NCBI RefSeq assembly: GCF_027595985.1
Contig: NC_073306.1
Location: 155,449,719-155,513,718, forward strand
Source: Sorex araneus
Taxonomy: Eukaryota; Chordata; Mammalia; Eulipotyphla; Soricidae
DNA: 64,000 nt
Direction: 5' to 3'
Shown: piece after piece, positions 21,835-33,897 of the stretch
Numbering within the stretch: position 1 is the stretch's first letter
Layout: every line of letters begins with the position of its first letter
The notes under the pieces: model-generated
What the model was told of the DNA's origin: nothing
The model's input: only the letters and a program-made list of their open reading frames with translations
Databases searched by the model: none
Program-made: the position numbers and the translations under genes

Positions 21835-24800
21835 GTAAGTATTTTCAATTCCAAAGTTATGACGACATAACTGTATTTTTTAAAAAAAAATTGTATTACG
21901 AGGATCATGACTTCGATTTCCTGTCTCACTCTTCCAAAGGATAGAAAGGGGAAAGTGAATGAACAGTTTTCATACTACTTTATCATTCAAAATCATAGAA
22001 TTTTTACATAAGCAATACTAATTTGTGTAAAGCTAAAATAAAGACTTCTAGTGACATTTACTCATTTGAATAACAATTGCTTTGGTACTTAGACACGTAC
22101 AAGATTTTTTTCTATTTATATCTAGTGTTTATAATATGCTAAGCAGGAAAGGCACACTAATTTTATTTTCCATTATGATACATTATAAAATGAAATTGTT
22201 GCTTTAGTAATTGTTTTTATATCCATGTTGTTGCGTAATGTTATTAGTGACATTTGAAAAAAGTTAAATTTCTGTGATTAAAGATCTTTGTTATATTGTA
22301 AAGTTAAGATGAAATTTGTTAACAGCTATTTGCAAATTTATATCAGATTTCTAACATTCTGGAATTTTTCTGCTTTTAAATAATTTAAATATTAGTAGAA
22401 ATGTAAATAAGAGTCCCATCAGTGTGGTCATTTTAACATTGATTCTTTTTTCAAGAATACTTTTTTATTGACTTTGGACTTAAAAATCTATTTTTCAAAC
22501 TCAAAATCTTATGGACATATATATATGTTATTATTTTATGTCTACAGTATATGTCTACAAAAGAGAAATTCTGTAATAATTGGAATAAATTGTATACTTT
22601 TTACTTCTAAGTATGAATTCCATATTATAATTTTATATTTCAGACATAGTTGTTTACATTCTAAGGTCAAGTAACAGTCCTGTTAAAATGAACAACAATT
22701 AATTAATAGGTTTCCATAATCTGCTTTATCACAGTCACTATAGGCCCTATTTAAAAATAATAAAACATAATTTCATTTTGTGCGTGGAAAATATTCAGTC
22801 ACTGGGCCCAAGGGCAAAAGTTAATTCTGTGTAATTTTAAGTAGAAAAGTTGCCTGTAAACTTCTAAGATGTTTGTAAATCTATTAGCTATATTTTTACT
22901 ACTTCTAGTAAACAAGCACAAAAATGTCTTATTTATTGACTAAAAATTTTGTTCATGATAAATGTTACAATCTAAGATCTATAATTGTAGAATTCTAAAC
23001 AATTAAAACCATACTTCAAGTTCATTTTAAGGATGGTGAGACTGAGGTAAATATTCATTTAAATTTGTGAATACTTGATTGCTGGTAAATAACTTGCAGA
23101 GGTATATTTAAATCATGTGTGTAAAAAAAGTCCCAGTTTAATTTAAATGATTGGTAGGATGGATAGATAACTTTCAGTCATTTACACAACAGTATATTTG
23201 ATTTAAAAAATCCTTGGTCATTACATGAAAACTATTATGGCTCTTAACTTCCACATTATTGAAGTTTTATGCAAACTCATACTTTCATATACAATAGTTA
23301 TAATTTTAAACATTTTGGAAACACTAGAAAATACCAGTCCTCATTTTTCAAGCTACTTTGGACTGTCATTTGAACATTTCTCTTGAATAAATTAGCTTTC
23401 CAGAAAAATTATTAACCCACATGCCTTATGATCTGAAATTTGATTAGAGTTGTAAGTTGGTGCTATTTTTTTTTTTTTAACTTTTCCTTCCCCGGGGATT
23501 GTCACTTCATCTCAGAGCCATTTTCTCCTCTGCTAAGAGGCGGTCAGATGTTTCAGAGTGGGAGGATGATTTGTAATTTTGAATGAAAACTAATATATAT
23601 GCAGAACTTCTTTAAATCAGCCCAGCTGTTGGGTAAAAGCAAATATTTCATATTTGTGAGGAAAAGCTGAGAAAATTCCTTTTGTTTACAACTGCCAAAT
23701 CCATCTGATGGAAGCACATTGTTATCTGACAGCCAATTCATCTCCTTGGACTCTGGAATTCAAAACCATTTCTTAGGAACATTGTGGATACACTTTTCAA
23801 ATATTTTTTTTAAATACATTAAATGGCATGGCAGTTCTGCTAAGGAATGCATTTATGTAATAGTGACACAAACTGTTTTAAATTGTGCTCAATATTTCCT
23901 TTTTGAAAATCAAAAGGGACCTTTGCTGATAGTCCCATATTCAAGAACTATGACCTGTCATTGTACATGTTTTTACTCTTGTAGGTCGTGTCATTAACTT
24001 GATAAAAGTAATGCTTTTCTTCCCTCCTCCCCGAAATGAAGCTGTTAAGAGATTACACTAGGAAGAGGAAGTTATCTATAACCCACTCTTTCATTGTGTG
24101 TGAACTATTTTTTTGCTATTTAGGTGTGATACTTTAAAAACTCAGGCTAAATTACTAAAAGGTATACAGGGCAGATTAATTCTGTAAATTTTATTATTCC
24201 CTCAGTATGGCATTTGTTCTTTGTGTGAAGAACAGAAGAAAATAAAAGCATTATTTATGTGGAATTCAGGCTTCTGAGATTTTCTTTCATTTTAAAATAA
24301 CAAAAGTTTTCCCTCCTATTTTGTGAGAAAGTCAGAATGATGTTTTTTAAAGTTTTATGTGGGTAGAATTTTCACTTGACCTAGAGAAACAAGACAAATT
24401 TGAAAACTCGAGATAAGATCTCTGCTGTTTTAGAAACCCACCTCTATCTAGTCACAGCAGTCATTGAACTTCACTTTTACATCAAATGAGAAAGTCATTC
24501 TTTGCAAATCATTCCATTAGAGCCACAAAAGAAAGCTATGTTTTCCACTTGAAGGAACAGATGAACTACAAGCTTATCAGTCAAAATGCCAAAAATTGGA
24601 TGGGTGTGAAAAATCTTCCCCTTTCCTTTTCTCCCTTCAACCTTTCTTTCTTCCTCCTTCTCTTTCTTCCCTCCTTCTCTTTCTTCCCTCCTTTTCTCTG
24701 TGCATGCCTTTCTCATCTCCTCACACCCATATTTCGGTTGTATAGAAAACAACCTCAGATCAGATGCTCAGCATCAGTATGTGGTGATAAATCACTGCAA

Positions 24801-25509
24801 AAGGAGTACAGTTCAATCCCGCCCACACACCAGGAGCACATGTTACTTCCTGTTTTGACAGTATGCTACTACACGCCCAGATTTAACATGTGCAGTGGCA
24901 GATTTCCATTGGGGCTGTGTTTTGTGAGCATTACCTGCTCTTCCAGGATTAAAATGAAACCTTGTGAATGTGTGCCATGTTGATTGTATGACAACATGTA
25001 TTTTTAATAACAGTATTTAAATGATATCTAATGTAAAAGCATGAGTAGTCTCTGGAAATTAGAACAAACTACAAGTAAGCTGTAATAAGGAGTTACATTT
25101 ATGAAATATACATCTTCGCAGAAATGCCTGTAATAAAGCATGCATGCAAAATTAATGATTTCTTATTTCTAGGCTGTTTCCTAATGATCAAGTATATCAT
25201 ATCTCAGGACACAACAGACTTATGGGCTGGTGTAAATTCTGTGGTCCACTTATAGTTTGTTTTTCTGCCAAGCTGATGGAAAAGAAAATGTTCATTTTAA
25301 TGAAAAGCATTGTCATGGAATTGAAATCTCAGTCTCATAAAAGAATATCTTAAGACACAGGTGTTTTGTTTTGGTTTCCAAGGTGGGTGCTGAATTGATA
25401 CCGCTGTCTGCACACACCATTTATGATTGTACCCCATTATTGATGCCATAATTCGATGTGAATCCGAGACACTGTGATGTGCTAGGATCTAGGATTCTTT
25501 TCGTCTGTG

Positions 25510-25623
25510 TTTGTTTTTTGAGCTCCTAGTGGAGCTTAGGGGACCCTATGGGGTGCTGGGGATTGAACCTGGGTCAGCTGTGTGCAAGGCCAGCACCCGG
25601 TCACTGTACTATCTCTTCTGCCC
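25510..25623 (-). mobile_element. tRNA-derived SINE, partial antisense copy
   Basis: 'gggaccctatggggtgctgg' and 'attgaacctgggtcagctg' are the complements of the short body start and B-box; the tail end is lost. Confidence 0.78.
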
Positions 25624-25837
25624 ATGGCATGCTAGGATTCTTACTGAGTATGACAGCTCAAGTTCGGATGATGTAGTGGAAGAGGTTTGAAGCAGAAGCG
25701 CCAGTTATGTCCCGGTCATCAAAGATACAGGAGTTTTTATTCTCACTTATCGGACAGGTTTGTAGACCCCCTATAACACATTGCTCCTCTCAATGTAGGA
25801 GCAAAACCAATTTTTGGAAAAGAATGCAGGCCATCTC

Positions 25838-26014
25838 TGGAGCTGCAGTGATAGCACAGCGGGTAGGGTATTTGCCTTGCACATGGCCCACTTGGGTTCA
25901 ATTCCCAGCATCCTGTATGGTCCCCTGAGCACTGCCAGGGGTAATTCCTGAGTGCAGAGCCAGGAGTGACCCATGTGCATCGCTGGGTGTAAGCAAAAAA
26001 AAAAAAAAAAAAAA
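25838..26014 (+). mobile_element. tRNA-derived SINE, short-body form, very young
   Basis: Full length with head 'gcagtgatagcacagcgggt' and short body, ending in a pure A tail. A perfect 20-bp target-site duplication lies at 25818-25837 and 26015-26034 (core gaatgcaggccatctc). The body lacks the 'acccaa' just before the tail. Confidence 0.95.
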
Positions 26015-26129
26015 AAAAGAATGCAGGCCATCTCAAAAAAAAATTCTCTGGACAAGCTGAAAAATACTGGGTTATTTTCTTGGGAAAGACTTTTTAATTC
26101 TGTTTATTTTCAAGTTATTTTCTGAGTTT

Positions 26130-26275
26130 TTTTTGGGGGGTGGGTGCATGCCAGCATTGTTTTGGGGATTCTACTGGGTTCTGAACTCTGGAGTCCCTCC
26201 TGGCAGCGTTCAGGAGATAGAGTCAGGATCAGCCTCATACAAGACAAGCACCTTTGCTAGCTCCTGTTCTGTCTT
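26130..26275 (-). mobile_element. tRNA-derived SINE, old antisense copy
   Basis: 'tggagtccctcctggcagcg' and 'gatcagcctcatacaagaca' are diverged complements of the body and head. The left end is unclear. Confidence 0.6.
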
Positions 26276-27399
26276 CTGTCTCCCTGGCCCAACTGGGGAA
26301 AGGCTTTTAAAAGAATGTGTCAGACTTGGTAGTCGACTCTGTGTAGGTGCACTGCACGGAGAGAAAAACACTCTGCAGGGTCAAGCGTGTATATCATGTC
26401 ATCATCAGTGATGAGCCTTAAATGCCAGTTTTCACTTGTGCATAAGCTCTGGGGACCAACTTTAAAATCACTCTTCCATTCATTTTCTCTAAAGTTTTAG
26501 TGCATGTGCGTATTAGTTCACAGAGTCTCAGCTCCATAGGAGGGCGTTTCTCACGCGATGTTTTTTATATGGGTCTCCAAGTTGATGGGTATGAGAAGGC
26601 CTGTCGGCTCGTTGTGGACTGTTTCATACATTCTGAGCAGCAGGCCTGTTTATTTTTCCCACATCTGTTTTGGGCTCATCCTTTGTGACAGTGTTTGCTA
26701 GATGCTGTGTCCTTTCTACCTCCCCTGAAATGGGTCCTTCAGTTTGCACTGCTACAATGTATTTGTGGAAGCTGCGAATGTCAAATATTTTACATTGAAT
26801 TCTGTCTTTCATTCCTGTTGGTTACCTTTCTGCTTGAATTGTGCCTTCTAGACTGCATTTCACAACTTCACAGGGGTTGAGAAGCTCTTCTGCACAGACC
26901 TTATGTTGTCCTTACCTTTAGTAAAGAAAGCGGTTTTTACAAGTTAGCAGGAATAGCGGTGAAAACACTTTATTTGGTAATGCTAAAGCTACATTACTAA
27001 TATGAAATGGGAATATCGTCTTTATGTAGCATTCACAAAAATAGATGGTGGCAGTCTGTTTGCTCTGTCAAGAGGTAGATGCCACTGGCCATCTGATGCT
27101 TTGGTGGGTTCTAGCTGAGGTGCAAGTATCCTACACCCCCTCTCTTCCTGGGAACCTCATCATTTTATATGCTGTTACTTGATGTCCTTTGAAACACTGA
27201 ACATAGCCCCTGGGAGTTTTGTTGAGCATGCTTTCTAGAGATGTGAGCTTCTCTTTCCACTTCAAAACCAGAGACATTTAATTAGGTACCAGGAAGTTCG
27301 GACTGCAATTCTCTGGCAGATCTTGATTGAAGTGCTCTAACTTGCAAAACATAGCAGAGATAGTTTATTCTTTCTGTTTTAAATTTGGGGGTTGGGATG

Positions 27400-27552
27400 G
27401 AGTTGGGACCACACTGTTCAGTGCTCAGGGCTTATTCCTGGCTCTGCACTCAGCGATGACTCCTGGTAGGCCCCTGCACCATGTGGGGTGCTGAGGATAG
27501 AACCTGGTGTGCACGGCAGGCACCTAACCCACTTTAATATTGAGTCAGCCCC
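27400..27552 (-). mobile_element. tRNA-derived SINE, old antisense copy
   Basis: 'cactgttcagtgctcagggc', 'ctctgcactcagcgatgact' and 'accatgtggggtgctgagga' mark the complement of the body; the head complement follows, diverged. Confidence 0.75.
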
Positions 27553-27763
27553 AAGATAATTTTTTTTATCTCATAGTGGAAGTGCATGTATATAAGTAAA
27601 ATAATGCACATAGTTTCACATCACTGGCACTTAATTCACCATTTCATTATGCATTCCAGTTTCTTGATTCTCTTTCTCAAAGGCCAAGTCTAGGAATTGT
27701 TTTAATCTTAAAGAAATATTGAAATGTATACACAAAAAATTTAGCTTTTGTACTTTTTCTGTT

Positions 27764-27950
27764 TGGACTGGAGTGATAGCACAGCGGGCAGGGAGTTTGC
27801 CTTGCACATGGCTGACCCGGATTCAGTTCCTCCATCCCTCTCAGAAAGCCCAGCAAGCTACCGAGAGTATCCAGCCCACATGACAGAGCCTGGCAATACT
27901 GGTGCCCACTCAAGCAAATTGATGAACAACGGGACAACAGTGCTACAGTG
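27764..27950 (+). mobile_element. tRNA-derived SINE, long-body form
   Basis: Head 'ggagtgatagcacagcgggc' followed by the long body ('gcccagcaagctaccgagag', 'gcccactcaagcaaattgat'). The middle body segment with 'gccaaaaacagtaacaag' is deleted. Likely target duplication: tactttttct beside each end (27751 and about 27950). Confidence 0.88.
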
Positions 27951-28639
27951 CTACTTTTTCTATTTACGATTGTATGATTGTTCTCATTCTGACATTTTCT
28001 CTATCTTAGGAGAGGGCCAGTAGAAGAAATGGAAGGAAAGCAGAGAATCCCTTCACATTTGGCTTTACAGTATTTGAATCAATTTCTCTCAATATCTTGA
28101 AAGGTACCATTTAGAGAGGACAAAAGGAAACAAGCATTTTATTACTGATGTATTAACTCTCGACCATGAATGCAAAGGACAAAATTATTGATTTTATTGC
28201 TGAAAATAATTCATCACTAGGACTTGAAAGTTAAAGTCTTTGCTTTATAAATACTTTTGAAAACATTTTTCAGAGACAAGTGAAAACTTATCATGGAAAA
28301 GGCAAATATACATGAGAAATAAGATATTATAAATGTTGTTCTTTTTTGGAGTTTTTAGGAAGTCTGGGACTAGTGCCAGTGATGAAGAAGGAACCTGGCT
28401 GGCTGGTTCAATAGTTCAATACAGAACTATACATAAGCTCCAGCTTCTGGCCCACTCTCACTGTGTACCCTGATCCCAGAATTATCTTCCTAGTTCTGAA
28501 GTTTCATTTTAAAGGCAGCATTTGTCACTACAGTTTAACATACTTTATAAAATTCCTAATGCTTGAACTGCCCTGTAGAATATCTACTATCGCCAGGGGT
28601 CATGATGAGGCATACATTTTTTAATTTTATTTATTTATT

Positions 28640-28808
28640 TATTTTGCTTTTTGGGTCACACCCAGTGATGCTCAGGGGTTACTCCTGGCTTTGCACTCAG
28701 GAATTGCTCCTGGCAGTGCTTGGGGGACCATATGGGATGCTGGGGATCGAACCCGAGTTGGCCACGTGCAAGGCAAACACCCTACCCACTGTGCTATCGC
28801 TCCGGCCC
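28640..28808 (-). mobile_element. tRNA-derived SINE, short-body form, antisense
   Basis: Near-consensus antisense copy from 'gctttttgggtcacaccc' to 'gtgctatcgctccggccc', preceded by a T-rich tail. The flanks gaggcatac and gaggcatag, with following T run, form an almost perfect target-site duplication. Confidence 0.92.
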
Positions 28809-29899
28809 GAGGCATAGATTTTTAATTGGCTTTGGAGGAATTGTTTTTCTCTTACGTTTTGGATCGGGATGATGGATAAAAGCAGTACTTGAATTGAGGT
28901 ATAGGATAAAAGATAGAAGTATTAATTGGAAAAGTGATAGACTGAGCCTCTAGCAGTAGGTAACTTAGCAGAACAGCTGACAGGTCATGATTTGAAATAG
29001 CGCTTGCCAACAAAGCCTACTCTGCCCTCAGATTGAAATGGTTCAAAAGCAGCATTCCAGAGGCCAGTGGTGTTTTGTGAGATATAAAAAGATCATTCAA
29101 CCCACTGAAGGTCAAGCTGAAAGATGGCCCAGAGCACAGAGGAGAGTTATTGGCATTCTCTCATCTTTGTTCAGTAAGAAAAAAAAAATGCCTTGGAGAT
29201 CAGGATCACACACCTCTGTAAGTCACTGATTACCATGCCGAGAATTTTTCAATCAGCTTTAAGATCTTTTGACAGATTCCTCCTCACTGGTAAAGATCCA
29301 GGAGCAGATGCCACTAAATATCTGTTATTGCTGCTTGGACATCATTTAGTATTTTTGCTATGGATAATCATAATGAATCCACCTGGTCTTTTTAATGGAG
29401 TGAGTTTATGTTGGCTTCCATAAATTCTTCTCTAAGATACCCTTAATTTATTACATGCTATTTCCGATGCCGGGACTAACAAATTTTAACATTTTATAAT
29501 TTAATTTTAACGATGCATAACTTTCATTATGGTGACACTGCCATCTTCAATGCGTGACAAGCAGGGGAGTTACATTTTCTCCACCTCCATTGAGAAATGG
29601 CTGTCAGCTTAATACTAAAGAAAAAATTCTGGTTTGAAAAAAGTTATCTGTATCTTTAAGGTTTGCTTTCTGATCTTTTCATTAAATCATGCTTTAATTG
29701 TTTTCCTTCATTGAATATTTTGGTAGAATCTCACCTTTTATTTTAATGTTTCTAGTTCTCTTATTTCTTAGTATTGATAGGAGAGAAAACGGTGTGACAG
29801 AAATGAGTATAATGATTTTTTTTTAATGGAGTGTGGAGGCTGGGTTAAGCCCTTGCCTTGCTTTGCATCCAGCCCACCGTGTTTTTATGTTTAATTGTT

Positions 29900-29923
29900 T
29901 TTTTGTTTGTTTGTTTGTTTTTG
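29900..29923. repeat. (TTTG)n simple repeat
   Basis: Short tetranucleotide run that forms the antisense tail side of the SINE at 29924-30135. Confidence 0.85.
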
Positions 29924-30135
29924 GCTTTTTGGTTTTTGCATGAACCGGGAGTAACCCCTGTACATTGCTTACACACCCAGCGATGTACAGGGGTTACTCC
30001 TGGTTTATGCACTCAGGAATTAACTCCTGGCAGTGCTAAGGGGATCATAGGGGATGCTGGGAATTCTGGGAATTGAACCTGGGTCGGCCTCGTGCAAGGC
30101 AAATGCCCTACCCCCTGTACTATTGCTTCAGCCCC
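29924..30135 (-). mobile_element. tRNA-derived SINE with foldback 3' end, antisense
   Basis: Antisense short-body SINE whose terminal body segment is present twice in opposite orientation: 29938-29968 and 29980-30010 are 31-nt inverted copies (3 mismatches) with an 11-nt spacer. It also has a short local duplication, 'gctgggaattctgggaattg'. Head complement 'ctattgcttcagccccc' closes it. Confidence 0.88.
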
Positions 30136-30379
30136 CAGCCCACCCTGTTTAATCCCCGGCACCACATATGCTTCCAATGTTTCCGGGAGAGTTCCCTGTA
30201 CACAGCGTGTGGGCCATACTATTTTCTGTGCTTATTCATCTATCACATATTACCTACATTTTTTGTTATGATACTTCCTTGATTACCTGCCTAGTTGGCT
30301 TAGAGTGTGGATCATAAAAGCTCTCTAAATAGTGATAAGCTACTTGAATTTATAGAAAGACTTTGTGTATTTGTTTTTA

Positions 30380-30536
30380 TTTAGGGACCAAACCAGGCTG
30401 TGCTCGGGCTTGGCTGGGCTCTGGGGTCAGGAGTCAGTCCTGACAGGGTTTGGGGCACAGACGTACTGATGAGCATCAAAGCCATCTTGGCTGTTGCAAG
30501 GCAAATGCCTTACCCACTGCTCTGTCACACTGGCCC
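30380..30536 (-). mobile_element. tRNA-derived SINE, old antisense copy
   Basis: 'tctggggtcaggagtcagtc' and 'ttgcaaggcaaatgccttac' match the complements of body and head; the middle is diverged. Confidence 0.65.
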
Positions 30537-30799
30537 CCAGAAAAACATTTTCTACATGTATTTATCCTCTTCTTGTCTTTAGGTATTTTAATTCGCTCTC
30601 TATTTAAAAAAGAGAGCTAACTATAGAGCTAGTTATTTCAGTTAGTGTTTTATTTTCAGATATTTCATTTGTTATTACTTAAGAAATGGGTTATGTAAAA
30701 ATGTTCCCCAAGGAAATGTTGGTGAAAAGGACAAATTCAGCCTTGCATCATCTTGAATTATTGTTTGGACCATTTATTTGACTCTATCTTTGAGAGAAG

Positions 30800-30955
30800 T
30801 GGTTTAGTGAGTAAGTTTTAGAGTCAGTCCCTCGGAATTCAAGTTTTAGTTCTGCATTTTGTAAACTGTGTGCCTTGTCCAGAAAAGCAGGAACTAAAGT
30901 ACCTACTCATGGGGTGGTGGAGAAGAACGAGTGAGATGATTCAAGTAAATATCTC
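30800..30955 (+). repeat. MIR element
   Basis: 'aagttttagagtcagtccct', 'agttctgcattttgtaaact' and 'gtgtgccttg', then 'gagatgattcaagtaaat', follow the MIR consensus order. Ancient tRNA-derived SINE shared by all mammals. Confidence 0.65.
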
Positions 30956-32280
30956 AGAAGAGTTTTATACCTTATCTGTTATTTCTTTAGTTAATTAAGA
31001 CTTACTGGAAGTATGAAAATACTAAGAAGAGAGTGCATGTAGTCAATGTGAAATGTGTGTTCGCTCACAGTATCTGAAGTTGAATTGGCTTAGGCCGCTT
31101 GACAAGACAGACATTGGTAGCATCGATTGTTCACAAATTCTGCATTTGTTTAAGTACACCAAGTTCCTCCCACCTTCTTCATGCCCATGAGGGTGACTCG
31201 GGGAGGGAGGTGGCTGGATGGGAACTGTGGTAAAGGGCGCGTCTGCTTAGCTGGACAGTGGCATGAAACCCATGGCAGGTAAGCTGTGTGGCATGCGAGG
31301 TGAAAGGTGGCTTGATAGATAGATACCAAAATGCAGAGAGAACCGTTTCTTCCCAGTCATCATTTCCCCAAGAACCTACTAAGTTAAGCCAAGGAAAATA
31401 AGAGAGGAACTGTGAAGTTATTTATATCTGAGCTGACAGATTGGTGGGAAGCAGACGCACACAAGTTAATAGAGTGTGTGGACTCTTATTTACATGTCAT
31501 GGGCATAAAAGGTTCCAAGGATATCAGGCGGGGCGAACTGTAAAGAGAGGAATTGGGACGGTTTTACAGAGGTTGAAGAGAAGTACTGTACAGCGCATGG
31601 CCTCTGCAGAGACTTGACCTTGAAGGAATGTGCTTTGTTTTGAGTAGAGTCATGAACAGTATTTGCTGTTCCATTGGCTTGAGGCAGAAAAGGGGAAAAA
31701 AAAAAAAAACTTCGTTTATGCCATTCTAAAAATCAGGATTGGCTTTTTGGACTGTGGGAGTTTTTCTAAGACTGGTTCTCTAGAAGAAGAAGAAGAAAAA
31801 AAGATCATAACCAAGATTGTGAAAACATAGTTTCTGAGTTTATTTTTCTTTTAATAAAAAGATAGAACAAAGTCACAATTGAGAAGTAACCCCTTCTAAG
31901 TCTCACGTCCCGCTCCTTCAGATAGATAACTGCTTTTGATTTTATTTTAAATTCAACCTTGTGCTTTATTCATAAACTTGAGTGCCCATAAAATAAGAGC
32001 TTGCCTTTTCTCCTCTAATTTGACTATTTTCCTGCTAATTGTAATGGCAGACTTCTTTCTGAGCATCTATTTTATTATTATGTGCTGAAACTGTCTCTGA
32101 ACATGATCGGCTTCTTAATGATAGGATTTGATCTGACAAAATTGATGGTTTCCGTCTTTGTCTCTGCGTTACAGAGTTGGAAGAAGTTCTAAAGTTCACT
32201 TGGTCCAAATTCCTCTCTAATGCAGACTTCCTTTTTCTTACACCCTTTTCAGGGGAAGACAAAATACGTAGTCTCTGGTT
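30956..32280 (+). other. Intron 3 stretch without recognised elements
   Basis: A poly-A run near 31696 is the only simple-sequence feature. Short open frames have no coding signs. Confidence 0.5.
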
Positions 32281-32580
32281 TTTTTTTTTTTCAATTTTTA
32301 AAAATTGAATCACCATGAGATACAGTTACAAAGCTTTCACGTTTGAGTTTCAGTCATACAATGATCGAACATCCATCCCTTCACCAGTATCTCCCGCGCC
32401 CCTCATCTAAGCCCTCCCCCTGACTCCATGACAGACAATTTCCCTCACACTGTCTCTCTACTTTTGAGCATTGTGGTTTGCAATACAGATACTGAGAGGC
32501 TATCTTACTTGGTCCTTTATCTGCTTTCAGCACACATCTCCCATCCCGAACGATCCTTCCAACCATCATTGACATAGTCT
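32281..32580 (-). mobile_element. L1 3' UTR with poly-A tail (antisense)
   Basis: It starts with poly-T (the complement of the A tail), then 'gaatcaccatgagatacagt' and 'gaacatccatcccttcacca'. Same family as 10975-11229 but better preserved. 5'-truncated, non-coding. Confidence 0.8.
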
Positions 32581-33825
32581 CTGTTTCAATGTATATAGGA
32601 CGAGAAACTCAGAGTTTCTTGACATAAGCCAGTCCATCTATTACTATCTCTAATTCTTAAGAAAGGTCTTCTTCTGCTCTTAGTTGAGTTAGATCCACGT
32701 AGGCCCTTTCTGTCCTCTTAAGAGTAGATTAATGCAATTCTGTTTTCTCTGGGTCATTGTTCAAATTTATCAAGATGAATGTACCCTCATTTCCAGTTCC
32801 CTCACTGACTGGCATTTAAGACTTCAGAATCATTTCCAGTTTTTTTTTTTCTTTTCCTTTCAGTTTGATGTTAGTCAAACTGGGCTTAATCTCTAGAGCT
32901 GTAGCAGCTTGTAAATCACTTAAGTGTGCGTTTTTGTATCAGCGTGTCATCATTGTATTTAAATTTGGCAAAAGTAGAGCAGTAGATATTTAAATTTACT
33001 GAACTGGCAAGTGGTACACTTAAAAGCAAAGGGATTGTAATATTACTGGTTTAGGGCCAGAATTACTCTCTTTAGCACACGTGTAGTGTCCCAAAGACCG
33101 TACTTACATTGTATCTGGACTTCCTTGAGTTAGTGTTGTACTTAAATTCTTTCCTAAAACATTTGGACATTCCAATTCAGTTAAACATTTAAAGATAATT
33201 ATTGAAATAGCGTCTCCTCCAACTCTTAGTTATAACTCAGCATTAAATTCGCTAGAAGACTGTGGATTGAGGTTTGAACTTCGCTGGTTTTCTTCAGATT
33301 TTGCCTGTTGGGATAAATCACACTGACACACTGACACTTTCTCATTCTTTTTTTTTTTTTTGCCTTTCCCCCTGTATCTACATGAAAAGCTAACAAAAAA
33401 TTGAATTTTCCATCTCTCTACAATGCCATGGCTGAAAATTCAGGTCACTTGGGACAGTGGATAAAATATTTTGGGGTTTGATTTTCTGTGGTATTTTTGC
33501 CATCTATTAAACTGGCCTAACGTAAATCTCAGAGTCCGACTGAAGAAGTCTTTTTCTTTGTGGAAATTCAGTTTGACTGATGTGATACAGGATATGAGTT
33601 TAGGACTCGGGCCCCATAATCATCTGAGTAAGCATGATGGAAAATTGCTTTCAAGAGTCAGGAACAAAAGGTGTAACCAACGTTTGATTTGCGATGCTTG
33701 AATTCCCCTGAATGTCATTTCATTCTTTCCAGAAATCCAGGATGAGGCATGACACTACCCAGTCACCGTCTCTTGCTCGGGTATTTTCTGTGTAACATAC
33801 ACTTTGTTTTTGTTTTTCTCAAAAG
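32581..33825 (+). other. Last part of intron 3, nothing recognised
   Basis: Mostly single-copy-looking DNA leading to the exon 4 acceptor. Poly-T runs occur near 32840 and 33349. Confidence 0.5.
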
Positions 33826-33897
33826 GCGTTTAAACAGAAATCACCTTCAGCTGTTTCCTGAGTTGCTGTTTCTGGGGACATCGAAGCTATACCGGCT
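33826..33897 (+). CDS. SLIT2: SLIT2 coding exon 4: third leucine-rich repeat
   Basis: 72 nt encoding residues 109-131 plus split codons. The repeat reads [12 protein letters not shown] followed by [11 protein letters not shown]. Acceptor 'ctcaaaag' with a T-rich tract, donor 'gtaagt' at 33898, phase 2. From memory, human SLIT2 has Ala where residue 127 is Ser here. The next exon should begin by completing Leu132 and continue the D1 repeats; it is outside the window or was missed. Confidence 0.95.

Larger units (their letters stand above)
21835..33825 (+). other. SLIT2: SLIT2 intron 3
   Basis: About 12 kb, GT-AG, acceptor 'tttttctcaaaag'. The first 3.7 kb has no recognised repeat. From 25.5 kb on it carries SINEs in both orientations, a MIR and an L1 3' end. 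No internal exon with LRR coding is visible, and the frame joins exon 3 to exon 4 directly. Confidence 0.92.
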
